Shown: positions 9,247-19,315, counted from the stretch's first letter. The stretch is DNA of 64,000 nucleotides from an uncultured Coprococcus sp. (GCA_934277375.1 CAKQTZ010000002.1:353382-417381), one strand, 5' to 3'. The notes: a model not told the origin generated them from the sequence alone. A program made the numbers and translations.

Positions 9247-9366
9247 AAGACGTTATCACGCCGATATATATTACGCCCTTTGACCATCCTATGCAGATGG
9301 ATGTTCCTCGTTGCAGAACATAGAGCGGGAGAATATGTACGGCGTAGATATACGTCTTATTTTTTT
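9247..9366 (+). promoter_or_regulatory. Structured leader/terminator-like RNA upstream of lon
   Basis: AAGACGT-TATC-ACGCCG (9247-9263) pairs with CGGCGT-GATA-ACGTCTT (9340-9358), giving 17 pairs with two single-base bulges, and is directly followed by a run of seven T (9360-9366). The enclosed region folds into two further hairpins (CCATC/GATGG and ATGTTC/GAACAT). The lon ribosome-binding site begins only a few bases after the T-run, and I see no convincing promoter in between. It may be a clpX terminator with read-through, or an attenuator that controls lon. Confidence 0.55.
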
Positions 9367-9384
9367 AAAAACGGAGATACGAGC

Positions 9385-11688
9385 ATGAGTGAAAAATTGT
9401 TGGATATGGTAATGATAAGTCTTGATGACGGAGTGGTTATGCCTGAATTGTCATTTTATCTTGATGTTACAAAGAGAGAAGCATGTGAGGCGGTAAACCG
9501 TGCAGTGAAGGACGGTGAGCCGGTATTCCTGGCAAATGCAACGCAGAGAAATTCCGGAAAAGAAGTTTCTTTCTGTGAAATAGGTGTGGTGGCAAAGATC
9601 AAGCAGTTTGTCAGGCTGCAGAACAAGACGATGCGTGTTCTTATACAGACTGTCAGAAGAGCAAGGCTTGTAGACTATAAAAAAGAAGATTGTTATGAGT
9701 GCAGAGTACAGTATGTTGATGAGGTAGAAGACATGTCGGATGAAGAAGAGAAGGCTATAGCCAGTCTCCTCCGTGACAAGCTTAAAACAGCATATGAATG
9801 CGGAATGGTTAAAAATAATGTTACATATCGTGAGATATCTGCATTCAAATCAGTCAAAAAGCTTGTGGACAGCATGGCGGATTATATCAATATTCCCGAT
9901 GAAAACAGACAGGAGATATTGGAACTCCTGAATGTAAGAGAACGGGCACTGAGGCTGATTCAGTTTATCGATGAGGCTATATCTGTTGCGGAAATAAAAA
10001 AAGAGATCATGGAGAAGGTCAATAAGGAGACCGCAGAGAATCAGAGAAAATATGTACTTCGTGAGCAGATGTCCATAATAAAAAAGGAACTCGGCGAAGA
10101 CAGCGTGGATGCAAATGTGAGAGAATTCCAGGAGAGACTGGATAGTGCCGGATGCAGTAAGGAAGTATATGATAAGATAGAGAAAGAGATAAAATACTAT
10201 AAAACTATACCCCAGAATTCAGCGGAAAGCAGTGTGTCTGCGAATTATATAGATGTCATGCTGAGCTATCCATGGAGTATTTCCACGGAGGATAACGATG
10301 ATATAAAATCAGCTATAGATATACTGGATAAGGATCATTACGGACTTGAGGAGGTAAAGGACAGGATCATAGATTACCTGGCCGTCCATATATTGAGTCA
10401 TAAGGGTGATCTTCCGATAATCTGTCTTGTCGGTCCTCCGGGAACCGGAAAAACATCTATAGCCAGATCTATAGCCCGCGCAACATCCAGAAAGTATGTA
10501 CGGTTGTCACTTGGAGGTGTCCGAGATGAGGCTGAGATAAGAGGACACAGGAAGACATATGTAGGCTCCATGCCGGGTAGAGTTGTTCAGTCCATGATAA
10601 AAGCCGGAGTAAATAATCCTCTTATGCTGCTGGACGAGATAGACAAAGTGGGCAGTGATTATAAAGGGGATGTGTCATCGGCACTTCTGGAAGTGCTTGA
10701 CAGTGAGCAGAACAGCGAGTTTAACGATCACTATTTCGGCGTGCCGGTGGATCTTAGCAATGTGTTGTTTATTGCCACAGCCAATGATATGTCAGGAATT
10801 CCAGGACCTCTTCTTGACAGAATGGAGATCATCAATATATCTGGCTATACAGAGAATGAAAAATATCATATAGCTAAGCTTTATCTGGTAGAAAAGGCCA
10901 GAGAAAAAAATGGCCTCACAAAGAGTCAGTTTAAAATGGATGCCGGAGCTATAAGAGAGATAATAAGCCATTATACAAGAGAAGCAGGTGTCAGAGGTCT
11001 TGAGAGAAACATAGATAAGGTATGCCGCAAAGCGTGTAGAATTCTGCTCACAGGGGAAAAGGACAGTGTCAAAGTAACCCGTAAGAATCTGCAGGAGTAT
11101 CTGGGACCATGTAAATATAAAGATGATATAGGAAACCTCAAAAATAAGATGGGTGCTGTGCGCGGACTGGCATGGACTGCGGTCGGTGGCGTGACACTGG
11201 AGATAGAGGTAAATGTCCTGCCTGGTACAGGAAAACTGCAGTTGACAGGAAAGATGGGAGATGTTATGAAGGAATCCGCATATGCGGGTCTTAGCTACAT
11301 AAGATCGCTGAAGGAGTCCTTAGAACTGGGAGCAGAATATTTCTCAGAACATGATATACATATACACATTCCGGAAGGAGCAGTACCAAAGGATGGTCCG
11401 TCAGCGGGTATAACTATGGCTACGGCTCTGTATTCAGCTATATTTAATGTACCTGTGGATGGCAAGGTGGCTATGACAGGGGAGATAACCCTCAGGGGAG
11501 AGGTGCTTCCTATAGGCGGGTTGAAGGAGAAGCTTCTTGCAGCCAAGATGGTTGGAGTGAAAAAAGTTCTCATACCAGCTCAAAATGAATCTGATTATCT
11601 TGAACTGGATGAAGAGATAACATCCGGGGTAGAGATACACTTTGTAGAGAATATGAGACAAGTGCTGGATATGGTTCTTGTCAGATAG
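9385..11688 (+). CDS. lon: ATP-dependent protease Lon (endopeptidase La)
   Basis: Homohexameric AAA+ protease that degrades misfolded and regulatory proteins. The 767 residues comprise an N-terminal LAN substrate domain, a coiled helical region ([24 protein letters not shown]), an AAA+ module with Walker A GPPGTGKT and Walker [12 protein letters not shown], and a C-terminal peptidase domain with the Ser-Lys dyad in [12 protein letters not shown] and [14 protein letters not shown] 9385 follows GGAGAT (9373-9378); upstream in-frame codons back to 9280 lie in the structured leader and are not protein-like. engB starts 9 bases after the stop. Confidence 0.98.
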   Translation: MSEKLLDMVMISLDDGVVMPELSFYLDVTKREACEAVNRAVKDGEPVFLANATQRNSGKEVSFCEIGVVAKIKQFVRLQNKTMRVLIQTVRRARLVDYKKEDCYECRVQYVDEVEDMSDEEEKAIASLLRDKLKTAYECGMVKNNVTYREISAFKSVKKLVDSMADYINIPDENRQEILELLNVRERALRLIQFIDEAISVAEIKKEIMEKVNKETAENQRKYVLREQMSIIKKELGEDSVDANVREFQERLDSAGCSKEVYDKIEKEIKYYKTIPQNSAESSVSANYIDVMLSYPWSISTEDNDDIKSAIDILDKDHYGLEEVKDRIIDYLAVHILSHKGDLPIICLVGPPGTGKTSIARSIARATSRKYVRLSLGGVRDEAEIRGHRKTYVGSMPGRVVQSMIKAGVNNPLMLLDEIDKVGSDYKGDVSSALLEVLDSEQNSEFNDHYFGVPVDLSNVLFIATANDMSGIPGPLLDRMEIINISGYTENEKYHIAKLYLVEKAREKNGLTKSQFKMDAGAIREIISHYTREAGVRGLERNIDKVCRKACRILLTGEKDSVKVTRKNLQEYLGPCKYKDDIGNLKNKMGAVRGLAWTAVGGVTLEIEVNVLPGTGKLQLTGKMGDVMKESAYAGLSYIRSLKESLELGAEYFSEHDIHIHIPEGAVPKDGPSAGITMATALYSAIFNVPVDGKVAMTGEITLRGEVLPIGGLKEKLLAAKMVGVKKVLIPAQNESDYLELDEEITSGVEIHFVENMRQVLDMVLVR

Positions 11689-11697
11689 GAGATCGAT

Positions 11698-12294
11698 ATG
11701 ATTATAAAGAGTGCGGAACTTGAGACTGTATGTGGAATCACAAGCAAGCTGCCGGACAACAGCCTTCCTGAGATTGCTTTCGCGGGCAAGTCAAATGTTG
11801 GAAAGTCATCGCTGATAAATGGACTGCTTAACAGGAAGGCACTGGCGAGGACATCGGCCCAGCCGGGAAAGACTCAGACTATCAATTTCTATAATATAAA
11901 TAGAGAATTATATTTTGTAGATCTGCCAGGGTACGGCTACGCCAAAGTTTCAGTGGAGATCAGGGCAAAATGGGGAAAGATGATAGAAGGATATCTCCAT
12001 GGATCTTCCCAACTAAAAAAAGTATTCCTGCTTATAGACATAAGACATGCCCCGTCGGAGAATGATTGTATGATGTATGACTGGATAGTGGATAATGGAT
12101 ATGAACCAATAATCATATGTACAAAGCTCGATAAGATAAAGAGAAGCCAGGTACAGAAGAATCTGAAGATAATAAAAGAAAAGCTGGATCTTGTACCCGG
12201 GACCAAAATGATACCGTTTTCTGCCCAGACTAAGCAGGGACGCGATGAAATATGGAATGTAATCGATGATATCTTGACCGGTGAAGAAGAGTAG
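11698..12294 (+). CDS. engB: Ribosome biogenesis GTP-binding protein YsxC/EngB
   Basis: TRAFAC-class GTPase of 198 residues needed for late large-subunit assembly. G1 is GKSNVGKSSLING (near residue 31), G3 is VDLPGYGYA, and G4 is CTKLDKIK. It follows lon after 9 bases, the usual Firmicute arrangement, and probably shares its transcript. The start ATG is weakly preceded by AGGAGA at 11687-11692. Confidence 0.96.
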   Translation: MIIKSAELETVCGITSKLPDNSLPEIAFAGKSNVGKSSLINGLLNRKALARTSAQPGKTQTINFYNINRELYFVDLPGYGYAKVSVEIRAKWGKMIEGYLHGSSQLKKVFLLIDIRHAPSENDCMMYDWIVDNGYEPIIICTKLDKIKRSQVQKNLKIIKEKLDLVPGTKMIPFSAQTKQGRDEIWNVIDDILTGEEE

Positions 12295-12311
12295 TAAGCC
12301 ATAGATAATAC

Positions 12312-12380
12312 AAAAAAGCCTGAATATATGGGGTGAAAGAAAGTCTGACTTGTTGAACACCTTATATATTCAGGCTGTTT
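12312..12380. terminator. Bidirectional terminator between engB and DUF4364 gene
   Basis: AGCCTGAATATAT plus GGGGTG (from 12317) pairs with CACCTT plus ATATATTCAGGCT (to 12376), a 19-bp stem with two G-U pairs. An A-tract lies on the left and TGTTTT on the right. It serves the convergent genes on both sides. Confidence 0.85.
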
Positions 12381-12400
12381 TGTATATCAGGATATTACGA

Positions 12401-12937
12401 TTATTGATTAGATGGTTTGGTCGTCCATAACTGGTTGACCAGTATATCATATACCTCAGTGCTTTTCTGACGCCAGTTGTCGCATATGGTTATAGCAACA
12501 GCCTGGGTCGGAACACTGAATCTTATATCCAGCAATGGTTCGTTGCGGTCATTGATAACACAGGATACGGTGTATTCGTTGGAATCGTTCAGAAAATAGT
12601 CTGACTGGACTTCGGTTTCCTTTTTTAGGTTAATCTGCTGCTTATCAAAAAAGTCAAGAATGTCCTGTTTTATGGCATATGGGATCCTGTTCTCGAACAT
12701 GCTGAGTGCTTCCTCCCCTTTGTCTGTTATCTTGTAGTGAGAAGAACTTCTTATCGTGGATACATATACGAATCCACTGTCTATGAGACCGTTTATGGCC
12801 TCCTGTAATGTGAAGTAGTTCGTGTACCCTTTTTCCAGAATGAAATCAGATATCTGGGAGTTGGTTAATGTAAAGTTGACTCTGTCCAGCATATAGAGTA
12901 CGATAAGTTTATATAATACTATAGATTCGGTTCCCAT
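12401..12937 (-). CDS. DUF4364 family winged-helix protein
   Basis: A 178-residue protein that I recognise as DUF4364, a family of small clostridial proteins with an N-terminal winged-helix-like part (TLTNSQISDFILEKGYTNYFTLQEAINGLIDSGFV, here described as residues about 20-60) and SSHYKITDKGEEAL, followed by a mixed C-terminal domain. A DNA-binding role is likely but unproven. ATG 12937 is chosen because the 20 residues upstream of it are unrelated to the family and an AAAGGA precedes it. A perfect 7-bp-arm palindrome at 12962-12980 overlaps its transcription start, suggesting autoregulation. It stands alone on the minus strand, divergent from rho. Confidence 0.82.
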   Translation of the reverse strand: MGTESIVLYKLIVLYMLDRVNFTLTNSQISDFILEKGYTNYFTLQEAINGLIDSGFVYVSTIRSSSHYKITDKGEEALSMFENRIPYAIKQDILDFFDKQQINLKKETEVQSDYFLNDSNEYTVSCVINDRNEPLLDIRFSVPTQAVAITICDNWRQKSTEVYDILVNQLWTTKPSNQ

Positions 12938-12961
12938 TGTATGTATCCTTTGTAAAAATAT

Positions 12962-12980
12962 TTGTCTGACGGACAGACAA
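12962..12980. promoter_or_regulatory. Operator-like palindrome at the DUF4364 promoter
   Basis: TTGTCTG and CAGACAA, perfect 7-base arms around 5 bases (ACGGA). It lies just downstream of the -10 box of the minus-strand promoter, at about +2 to +20, where a bound repressor would block initiation. Confidence 0.6.
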
Positions 12981-12987
12981 CATTCAT

Positions 12988-13016
12988 ATGATAACATTAC
13001 TAAAATTTAAAATCAA
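12988..13016 (-). promoter_or_regulatory. Promoter of the DUF4364 gene
   Basis: Reading on the minus strand: TTGATT (13016-13011), 17-base spacer, TATCAT (12993-12988) with an extended -10 TGT. It is back-to-back with the rho promoter. Confidence 0.65.
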
Positions 13017-13020
13017 CATA

Positions 13021-13048
13021 TTTACAATTACATGTTTTGTGCTATAAT
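13021..13048 (+). promoter_or_regulatory. Promoter of rho
   Basis: TTTACA (13021-13026), 16-base spacer, perfect TATAAT (13043-13048) with extended -10 TGC. The leader to the rho start is about 180 bases and contains a small AAGGC/GCCTT hairpin (13182-13196) followed by a T-rich stretch. Confidence 0.7.
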
Positions 13049-13234
13049 AACCGAGAATAATGCCATGGCAATTAGTTCTTATTTTCAGCTGTGGTGTCAG
13101 TCAGAGTTTAATGTATCATTGAGAGACACTTATTTCTTAGAGTGCTTAAATTCCCATTAATACAATTTAGAATCACATTAAAAGGCGTGGTGCCTTATGG
13201 TTTTATATATTTTTATTTGGAAGGAGATATTTGT

Positions 13235-14836
13235 ATGGATTTTAGCAAGGCTTCACTTGCGGATATGAGACAATTCACCAAAGACAACGGCATAAAAGGA
13301 TGTTCAGCTATGAAAAAGGCAGAATTGTCCGAGTTTTTGACGAAATATGTTGAGGAACATGTCACGGCTGTATCGGTGGAGACTAGAAAGACTCCTGTGG
13401 ATTCTGTGGAGCCGGTGGTCAGAGAGAACACAGATGGATCGGGATATAGAAAAGGCAGAACTGTCCAGAGAGAACATTATGATGCTGAGGGAGATGAAAG
13501 AGATAACGGTGCTCAGCGCAGGATGAGAAAAACTGCCACGTTTCAGGGGAGAAGTGCGTCATGTCAGTCAAGGCAGCAAGTGAATCATGACCAGCGGACT
13601 TCGGCTCAGCCAAGGCAGGAACAATTGGATGAACATGGTCAGCAGGAACAGAGACAGCCGGTTCAGAACAGCCAGTTTGCTCCTAATGAGTATCATCCGG
13701 AGCTTGACAGTGGAAGACAGGCTAACGGTATACTGGAAGTCATGCCTGAGGGATATGGCTTTATAAGAAGCGCTAATTATCTTCCGGGCGACCAGGATAT
13801 ATATGTGTCACCGGCACAGATTAGGAGATTCGGGCTTAAGACTGGCGATATAGTGACCGGTAATATAAGAAATAAGACTCAGGGAGAGAAATTCAGTGCA
13901 CTTCTCTATGTTGGCAGTGTGAATGATGAAAGCCCAGCGGTCATTGCTAACAGGAAAAACTTTGAGGATCTCACACCTATATTCCCTAATGAGAGGATAG
14001 AGCTGGATGGGGAGGGTGCGCCAGTGCCAATTAGGATGATAAATCTGCTTGCACCTATAGGCAAGGGGCAGAGAGGTATGATAGTATCACCTCCTAAGAC
14101 AGGAAAGACAACTCTTCTTAAACAGATAGCAAAGAAGATAAGCACAAGCTATAAAGATATGCATCTGCTGGTACTCCTTATAGATGAGAGACCAGAGGAA
14201 GTTACGGATATACGGGAATCCATAGAGGGACCGAATGTTGAGGTCATATATTCAACATTTGATGAGCTCCCAGAGCATCATCGAAGAGTGTCGGAGATGG
14301 TTATAGAGAGGGCGAAAAGACTTGTGGAATCCAAGAAGGATGTGGTGATACTCCTTGACAGTATAACAAGACTTGCCAGAGCATATAATCTTACGGTTGC
14401 TCCTAGCGGACGTACGTTATCAGGTGGTCTTGATCCTGCGGCCCTTCATATGCCAAAGAGATTTTTTGGCGCTGCCCGTAATATGAGAGAGGGTGGAAGC
14501 CTTACGATCCTGGCTACAGCGCTTGTTGAGACCGGAAGTAAGATGGACGATGTTGTCTTTGAGGAGTTTAAGGGAACGGGTAACATGGAACTTGTGCTCG
14601 ACAGAAAGCTATCAGAGAAGAGGATATTCCCGGCTATAGATATTGCAAGGTCTGGAACCAGAAGGGATGATCTGCTTCTGAGCAAGGAAGAGCAGGAGGT
14701 CGTAACAGCCATACATAAAGAGCTGTCTGGCAGCAGATCAGAGGATGTCCTTGAGGATGTCAGAAAATTGTTTTTAAGAACAAAAAACAACAAGGAATTT
14801 ATACATTATGTGAAGCAGTCATTGCTGAGAAAATAA
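13235..14836 (+). CDS. rho: Transcription termination factor Rho
   Basis: Hexameric RNA-dependent ATPase that ends transcription. The 533 residues comprise a short SAP-like N-terminal helix region, a hydrophilic insertion of about 120 residues rich in Gln, Arg and Glu, the RNA-binding cold-shock fold ([30 protein letters not shown]) and a RecA-type motor with Walker [12 protein letters not shown], Walker B-like [16 protein letters not shown] and the Q-/R-loop region [23 protein letters not shown] 13235 follows AAGGAG (13221-13226); the frame upstream to 13142 is leader. The variable insertion is typical of Clostridia and Actinobacteria Rho and is thought to add RNA contacts. Confidence 0.97.
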   Translation: MDFSKASLADMRQFTKDNGIKGCSAMKKAELSEFLTKYVEEHVTAVSVETRKTPVDSVEPVVRENTDGSGYRKGRTVQREHYDAEGDERDNGAQRRMRKTATFQGRSASCQSRQQVNHDQRTSAQPRQEQLDEHGQQEQRQPVQNSQFAPNEYHPELDSGRQANGILEVMPEGYGFIRSANYLPGDQDIYVSPAQIRRFGLKTGDIVTGNIRNKTQGEKFSALLYVGSVNDESPAVIANRKNFEDLTPIFPNERIELDGEGAPVPIRMINLLAPIGKGQRGMIVSPPKTGKTTLLKQIAKKISTSYKDMHLLVLLIDERPEEVTDIRESIEGPNVEVIYSTFDELPEHHRRVSEMVIERAKRLVESKKDVVILLDSITRLARAYNLTVAPSGRTLSGGLDPAALHMPKRFFGAARNMREGGSLTILATALVETGSKMDDVVFEEFKGTGNMELVLDRKLSEKRIFPAIDIARSGTRRDDLLLSKEEQEVVTAIHKELSGSRSEDVLEDVRKLFLRTKNNKEFIHYVKQSLLRK

Positions 14837-14856
14837 TAAATTATTTCAAAAATAAC

Positions 14857-14885
14857 TTGCAATGTGCTATTCGCTATGGTAGAAT
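14857..14885 (+). promoter_or_regulatory. Promoter of rpmE
   Basis: TTGCAA (14857-14862), 17-base spacer, TAGAAT (14880-14885) with extended -10 TGG, just after the rho stop. Confidence 0.75.
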
Positions 14886-14962
14886 ACAGAAGTTGTGTTA
14901 TGAAGAACCCTGGCTTTATGCCTGTTCTCATATATAAAAATATATGTAAAGAGGTGAAAAAA

Positions 14963-15169
14963 ATGCGTAAAGGAATACATCCAGATTACTATCAGGCAAA
15001 GGTTGTATGTAACTGTGGTAACGAGTTCGTTACAGGTTCAACAAAAGAAGAGATTCACGTAGAAATTTGCTCAAAGTGTCATTCATTCTACACAGGTCAG
15101 CAGAAGGCAATCAAAGCACGTGGTAGAATTGATATGTTTAATAAGAAGTATGGCGTACAGGCCAACTAA
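14963..15169 (+). CDS. rpmE: Ribosomal protein bL31, zinc-binding type
   Basis: A 68-residue large-subunit protein at the intersubunit bridge. Cys16, Cys18, Cys36 and Cys39 (CNC and CSKC) form the zinc site of the C+ form, so this is the zinc-replete version rather than the zinc-free paralogue. ATG 14963 follows GAGGTG (14951-14956); 33 in-frame codons upstream are not L31-like. It has its own promoter and terminator. Confidence 0.97.
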   Translation: MRKGIHPDYYQAKVVCNCGNEFVTGSTKEEIHVEICSKCHSFYTGQQKAIKARGRIDMFNKKYGVQAN

Positions 15170-15179
15170 TAAAACTATG

Positions 15180-15220
15180 ACAGCTTGAGGTTATTTTATA
15201 ATAATCTCAGGCTGTTTTTT
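15180..15220 (+). terminator. Rho-independent terminator after rpmE
   Basis: ACAGCTTGAGGTTATT pairs with AATAATCTCAGGCTGT (two G-U pairs), followed by TTTTTT. The next gene starts only 20 bases later. Confidence 0.85.
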
Positions 15221-15239
15221 ACTTTATAGGAGAATTTGC

Positions 15240-16196
15240 GTGAAAAGAGTCAGAATAGGCGGACAGGCTGTCATAGAAGGAGTCATGATGAAAAACAATG
15301 ACAAATACGCTGTGGCGGTCAGAAAACCGGATAAAAGTATAGAAGTGAAGGTTGAGGACTATGTGTCGGTGGGATCCAGAAATGCATTATTCAGGGTTCC
15401 TATAATAAGAGGCGTAGTTAATTTTGTAGAATCACTTGTCATAGGAGTTAAGACTCTGACTTATTCTGCTTCGTTTTATGATGAAGAAGATGATGACAAG
15501 GCAGGGAAGAATAAAGAGAAAAAACAGAAGGAGAGAACTCCGGAACAGCAGAAGAAAGCAGATGATGCGCTGATGTTTGGAACAGTTGCATTTTCTCTGG
15601 TATTTGCCATAGCGCTGTTCATGATGCTTCCGGCATTTATAGGTGAGTTCATAGGAAAGTTTATAGACAGCAGAGTGCTCATGTCGGTCATAGAAGGTAT
15701 TATAAGACTGGCTGTATTCCTTGGATATGTTGCAGCTATATCACTTATGAAGGATATTCAACGGGTATTTATGTACCATGGTGCAGAACACAAGACCATA
15801 AATTGTTTTGAGGCGGGAGTTCCGCTTACCCCTGAAAATGTAAAAGCTTATTCCAGGTATCATAAACGCTGTGGAACAAGTTTTCTTTTTATCGTTATGA
15901 TGGTAAGTATAATAGTATTTATGTTCATAAGTGCAGATTCAGCCTGGGTAAGGCTGGTGATAAGACTTTTACTTATACCTGTTATAGCTGGAATATCATA
16001 TGAGTTCATAATGTTTGCTGGAAGAAGTAATTCCTGCATAGCTAATGCACTTTCAGCTCCAGGCAAGTGGGTGCAGAGACTGACGACCAGAGAGCCTGAT
16101 CTTGATATGATAGAAGTTGCAATCAGATCTGTGGAGGCGGTTATAGACTGGAAGGAATATCAGGATGCCATGCATAATGGAGAGATTGAGGAATAA
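15240..16196 (+). CDS. DUF1385 membrane protein (YqhQ-like)
   Basis: A 318-residue integral membrane protein with the family's N-terminal GGQAVIEGVMM motif and, in the middle, MYHGAEHKTINCFEAG and YSRYHKRCGTSFLF, which hold conserved His and Cys residues that could bind metal. About four hydrophobic segments are visible (around residues 115-140, 145-170, 215-235 and 238-260). It starts with GTG 15240 after TAGGAG. It is commonly found beside prmC and prfA in Clostridia, as here, with an 11-base gap to prmC. The biochemical function is not known to me. Confidence 0.9.
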   Translation: MKRVRIGGQAVIEGVMMKNNDKYAVAVRKPDKSIEVKVEDYVSVGSRNALFRVPIIRGVVNFVESLVIGVKTLTYSASFYDEEDDDKAGKNKEKKQKERTPEQQKKADDALMFGTVAFSLVFAIALFMMLPAFIGEFIGKFIDSRVLMSVIEGIIRLAVFLGYVAAISLMKDIQRVFMYHGAEHKTINCFEAGVPLTPENVKAYSRYHKRCGTSFLFIVMMVSIIVFMFISADSAWVRLVIRLLLIPVIAGISYEFIMFAGRSNSCIANALSAPGKWVQRLTTREPDLDMIEVAIRSVEAVIDWKEYQDAMHNGEIEE

Positions 16197-16207
16197 AAGG
16201 TATAGTA

Positions 16208-17071
16208 ATGAAACTGTATGAACTAATAAAGAAGGGCAGCGATGAGCTCGCGGCGAGCGGTGTTCCCGATGAGAAAATAGACGCAGATATATTATGGCAG
16301 TATGTATCGGATATGACACGTATGGAGATGCTTATGAACAGGGATGATGAGGTAGGTTCAGAGCTTGAAAGCAGGTATATGTATCTTATAAACAGACGCT
16401 GTCAGAGGATTCCGCTTCAATATATCACAGGTGAACAGAACTTTATGGGATATGATTTTGATACAGCGGAGAATGTTCTGATACCGAGGATGGATACTGA
16501 GACGCTTGTTGAGACGGCACTCAGAATTGTTAAAGAAAGGTTTTTGAATGCTGGCAGATCGTTGAACGTACTTGATATGTGCTGTGGTTCAGGCTGCATA
16601 GGAATATCCTTTGGTCTGTTTGTGCCTGGCAGTACAGTTACACTGGCGGATATATCGGAAGATGCGCTTAGACTCACTAGAAAAAATGTTGAGAAATTAT
16701 GTGATGATAAGACAAGATTTAAGGTCGTAAAATCGGATATGTTCACTGATATTGATGGAAAGTTTGACATGATATTGTCTAACCCTCCGTATATAAGAAG
16801 TAGTGTTATACAGACACTTATGCCGGAGGTAAGAGATCATGAACCGTTGTCAGCCCTTGACGGAACTGAAGATGGGTTGTATTTTTATAGAAAGATAGTT
16901 GATACAGCAAAAAAATATATAAAGGATGAAGGTTATGTTGTATTCGAGATTGGCAATGATCAGGCAGAAGATGTACAGCACCTCTTTGTAGATTCAGGAT
17001 ATAGTGATATTCATGTGGTAAAGGATCTAAGTGAAAATGACAGGGTTGTATATGCCCGGTATACAGAATGA
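16208..17071 (+). CDS. prmC: Peptide chain release factor N5-glutamine methyltransferase
   Basis: Methylates the Gln of the GGQ motif in release factors, using S-adenosylmethionine. The 287-residue protein has an N-terminal helical substrate domain and a Rossmann methyltransferase with VLDMCCGSGCIGIS (SAM loop) and the signature LSNPPYIRS. The target prfA is the next gene. The ATG is preceded by AAAGG (16197-16201). Confidence 0.96.
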   Translation: MKLYELIKKGSDELAASGVPDEKIDADILWQYVSDMTRMEMLMNRDDEVGSELESRYMYLINRRCQRIPLQYITGEQNFMGYDFDTAENVLIPRMDTETLVETALRIVKERFLNAGRSLNVLDMCCGSGCIGISFGLFVPGSTVTLADISEDALRLTRKNVEKLCDDKTRFKVVKSDMFTDIDGKFDMILSNPPYIRSSVIQTLMPEVRDHEPLSALDGTEDGLYFYRKIVDTAKKYIKDEGYVVFEIGNDQAEDVQHLFVDSGYSDIHVVKDLSENDRVVYARYTE

Positions 17072-17155
17072 ACCGGAATAGTGTGCTTATTATATCTGTG
17101 TTCATAGTGCCTGCCGTGCAGAGACGTGTCATATTATAAAAGTGAGGTAACGTAT

Positions 17156-18232
17156 ATGTTTGATAAATTAGAAGAACTTGTAGACAAATTAGATACTATT
17201 AACAATCAGCTTACGGATCCTGATATTGTGTCAGATCAGAATAAATTCAGGAAGCTTATGAAGGAGCAGAGTGATCTGTCACCTATAGTTGAGAAATACA
17301 AAGAGTACAGAGATGCAAAGCAGACTATAGATGACAGTCTCGAGATACTGGAGGAAGAAAGTGATGAAGATCTCCGTGAAATGGCTAAGGAAGAGATGAA
17401 TGATGCCAAGTCACGTCTTGAAGATATAGAGCAGGAGCTCAAGATACTCCTTCTCCCTAAAGACCCTAACGATTCCAAGAATGTAATCGTGGAGATCCGT
17501 GCAGGTGCTGGTGGTGACGAGGCAGCACTTTTTGCTTATGAGATATACAGAATGTATCAGAAATACGTTGATCAGTTTAAATGGAAAGTTGAACTGATGA
17601 GCGTAAATGAGAATGGTATAGGTGGATTTAAGGAAGCGGTGTTCATGATAACCGGAGATGGCGCATACTCTAAGATGAAGTATGAGAGCGGTGTCCACAG
17701 AGTACAGAGAATACCTAAGACAGAATCAGGTGGAAGAATTCATACATCCACAGTCACAGTTGCGGTCATGCCGGAGGCTGAGGAAGTCGATGTAGAGATA
17801 AATGAGAATGATATAAGAATTGATGTTATGAGAGCGTCAGGTAACGGTGGACAGTGTGTTAATACAACGGATTCCGCAGTTCGTCTTACTCACATACCTA
17901 CTGGTATAGTTATCTACAGCCAGACTGAAAAGTCCCAGCTTCAGAATAAAGCCAAGGCATTTGCTCTTCTCAGATCTAAGCTGTACGATATGGAGCTGCA
18001 GAAACAGCATGATGCAGAGGCAGCAGATCGTAAGAGCCAGATTGGAACCGGTGATAGATCAGAGAAGATCCGAACCTATAATTTCCCAGAGGGGCGTGTT
18101 ACGGATCATAGGATCAAGCTTACTCTTTACAAGCTTGATCAGATAATGAATGGAGATCTGAACGAACTGATCGACAGTCTGATCGCGGCTGACCAGACAG
18201 CAAAACTTGCGCAGGTGAACGAGGAGGAATAA
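17156..18232 (+). CDS. prfA: Peptide chain release factor 1
   Basis: Reads UAA and UAG and triggers peptide release. In the 358-residue protein the stop-codon-reading P-x-T motif is present as [14 protein letters not shown] and the catalytic GGQ as [18 protein letters not shown] 17156 follows GAGGT (17144-17148). P-x-T identifies it as RF1 rather than RF2 (S-P-F). It follows its methyltransferase gene prmC and is separated by one base from hisC, whose ribosome-binding site lies in the last codons of prfA. Confidence 0.97.
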   Translation: MFDKLEELVDKLDTINNQLTDPDIVSDQNKFRKLMKEQSDLSPIVEKYKEYRDAKQTIDDSLEILEEESDEDLREMAKEEMNDAKSRLEDIEQELKILLLPKDPNDSKNVIVEIRAGAGGDEAALFAYEIYRMYQKYVDQFKWKVELMSVNENGIGGFKEAVFMITGDGAYSKMKYESGVHRVQRIPKTESGGRIHTSTVTVAVMPEAEEVDVEINENDIRIDVMRASGNGGQCVNTTDSAVRLTHIPTGIVIYSQTEKSQLQNKAKAFALLRSKLYDMELQKQHDAEAADRKSQIGTGDRSEKIRTYNFPEGRVTDHRIKLTLYKLDQIMNGDLNELIDSLIAADQTAKLAQVNEEE

Positions 18233-18233
18233 T

Positions 18234-19298
18234 ATGGCAGCGTGGAGTGACAATATAAGACAGGTTGAACCTTATGTTCCAGGTGAACAGCCTAAGGATA
18301 CCGATGTTATCAAGCTCAATACAAATGAGAACCCATATGGACCCTCACCAAGGGTGAGCGGGGTAATGCAGAACCCGGATCTGCTCAGACTTTATCCGGA
18401 TCCAACGGCAGCTCAACTGGTGAACGGGCTTGCAAGATATCATGGCGTTGATCCGTCACAGGTTTTTGTGGGGGTTGGTTCGGACGATGTGCTGGCTATG
18501 TCATTCCTGACATTTTTCAACTCAGAAAAGCCGGTATTGTTTCCTGATATCACATATTCGTTTTATGATGTGTGGGCAGAATTGTTCAGAATACCATATG
18601 ACAGACCCGCACTTGACGATAGCTTCAGGCTGGTAAAAGAAGATTACTACAGAGAAAATGGTGGAATAGTATTTCCAAATCCAAATGCACCTACAGGAAT
18701 ATATGAGAGCCTGGAGGGGGTTGAAGATATAATTAGACACAATAGCTCATCTATAGTAATTGTGGATGAAGCATATATAGATTTTGGCGGGAAATCCGCA
18801 CTGGAGCTTATTGATAAGTATGACAATCTTGTTGTTGTCAGAACATTTTCAAAGTCGAGATCTATGGCAGGTCTCAGAATAGGATATGCGATAAGTAATC
18901 CGGTACTTATAAAGGCTCTGAATGATGTAAAATATTCATACAATTCATACACAATGAATCGTCCATCAATCATTATGGGGGCTGAATCAGTGAAGGATGA
19001 TGAGTATTTTAAGATGACAACTGCAAAGGTAATGGCAACCAGAGAGAGATTTGCTAAGGCGATAGCTCCGCTTGGATTCACATGCCTGCCTTCTTCAGCG
19101 AATTTCGTGTTTGCTACGCATGAATCGATACCAGCCGCAGAAATATTTGAAGCAGCGAAAAAAGCGCATATATATGTGAGATATTTTAATAAACCACGTA
19201 TAGATAATTATCTCCGAATCTCTATAGGAACGGATCAGGAGATGGATACATTTATCGAGTTCCTTACAGAATATGTAAATGAACATTCTGTACAATAA
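18234..19298 (+). CDS. hisC: Histidinol-phosphate aminotransferase
   Basis: Class I/II pyridoxal-phosphate aminotransferase of 354 residues for a late histidine-synthesis step; such enzymes sometimes also serve aromatic amino acids. Motifs include NTNENPYGPSPRV, VVDEAYIDF and the PLP-lysine region RTFSKSRSMAGLRIGY. It starts one base after the prfA stop, with GAGGAGG overlapping the end of prfA, so the two are translationally close. No other his genes lie nearby. Exact substrate is inferred from family resemblance. Confidence 0.88.
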   Translation: MAAWSDNIRQVEPYVPGEQPKDTDVIKLNTNENPYGPSPRVSGVMQNPDLLRLYPDPTAAQLVNGLARYHGVDPSQVFVGVGSDDVLAMSFLTFFNSEKPVLFPDITYSFYDVWAELFRIPYDRPALDDSFRLVKEDYYRENGGIVFPNPNAPTGIYESLEGVEDIIRHNSSSIVIVDEAYIDFGGKSALELIDKYDNLVVVRTFSKSRSMAGLRIGYAISNPVLIKALNDVKYSYNSYTMNRPSIIMGAESVKDDEYFKMTTAKVMATRERFAKAIAPLGFTCLPSSANFVFATHESIPAAEIFEAAKKAHIYVRYFNKPRIDNYLRISIGTDQEMDTFIEFLTEYVNEHSVQ

Positions 19299-19315
19299 TA
19301 TATACATATAGTTGA

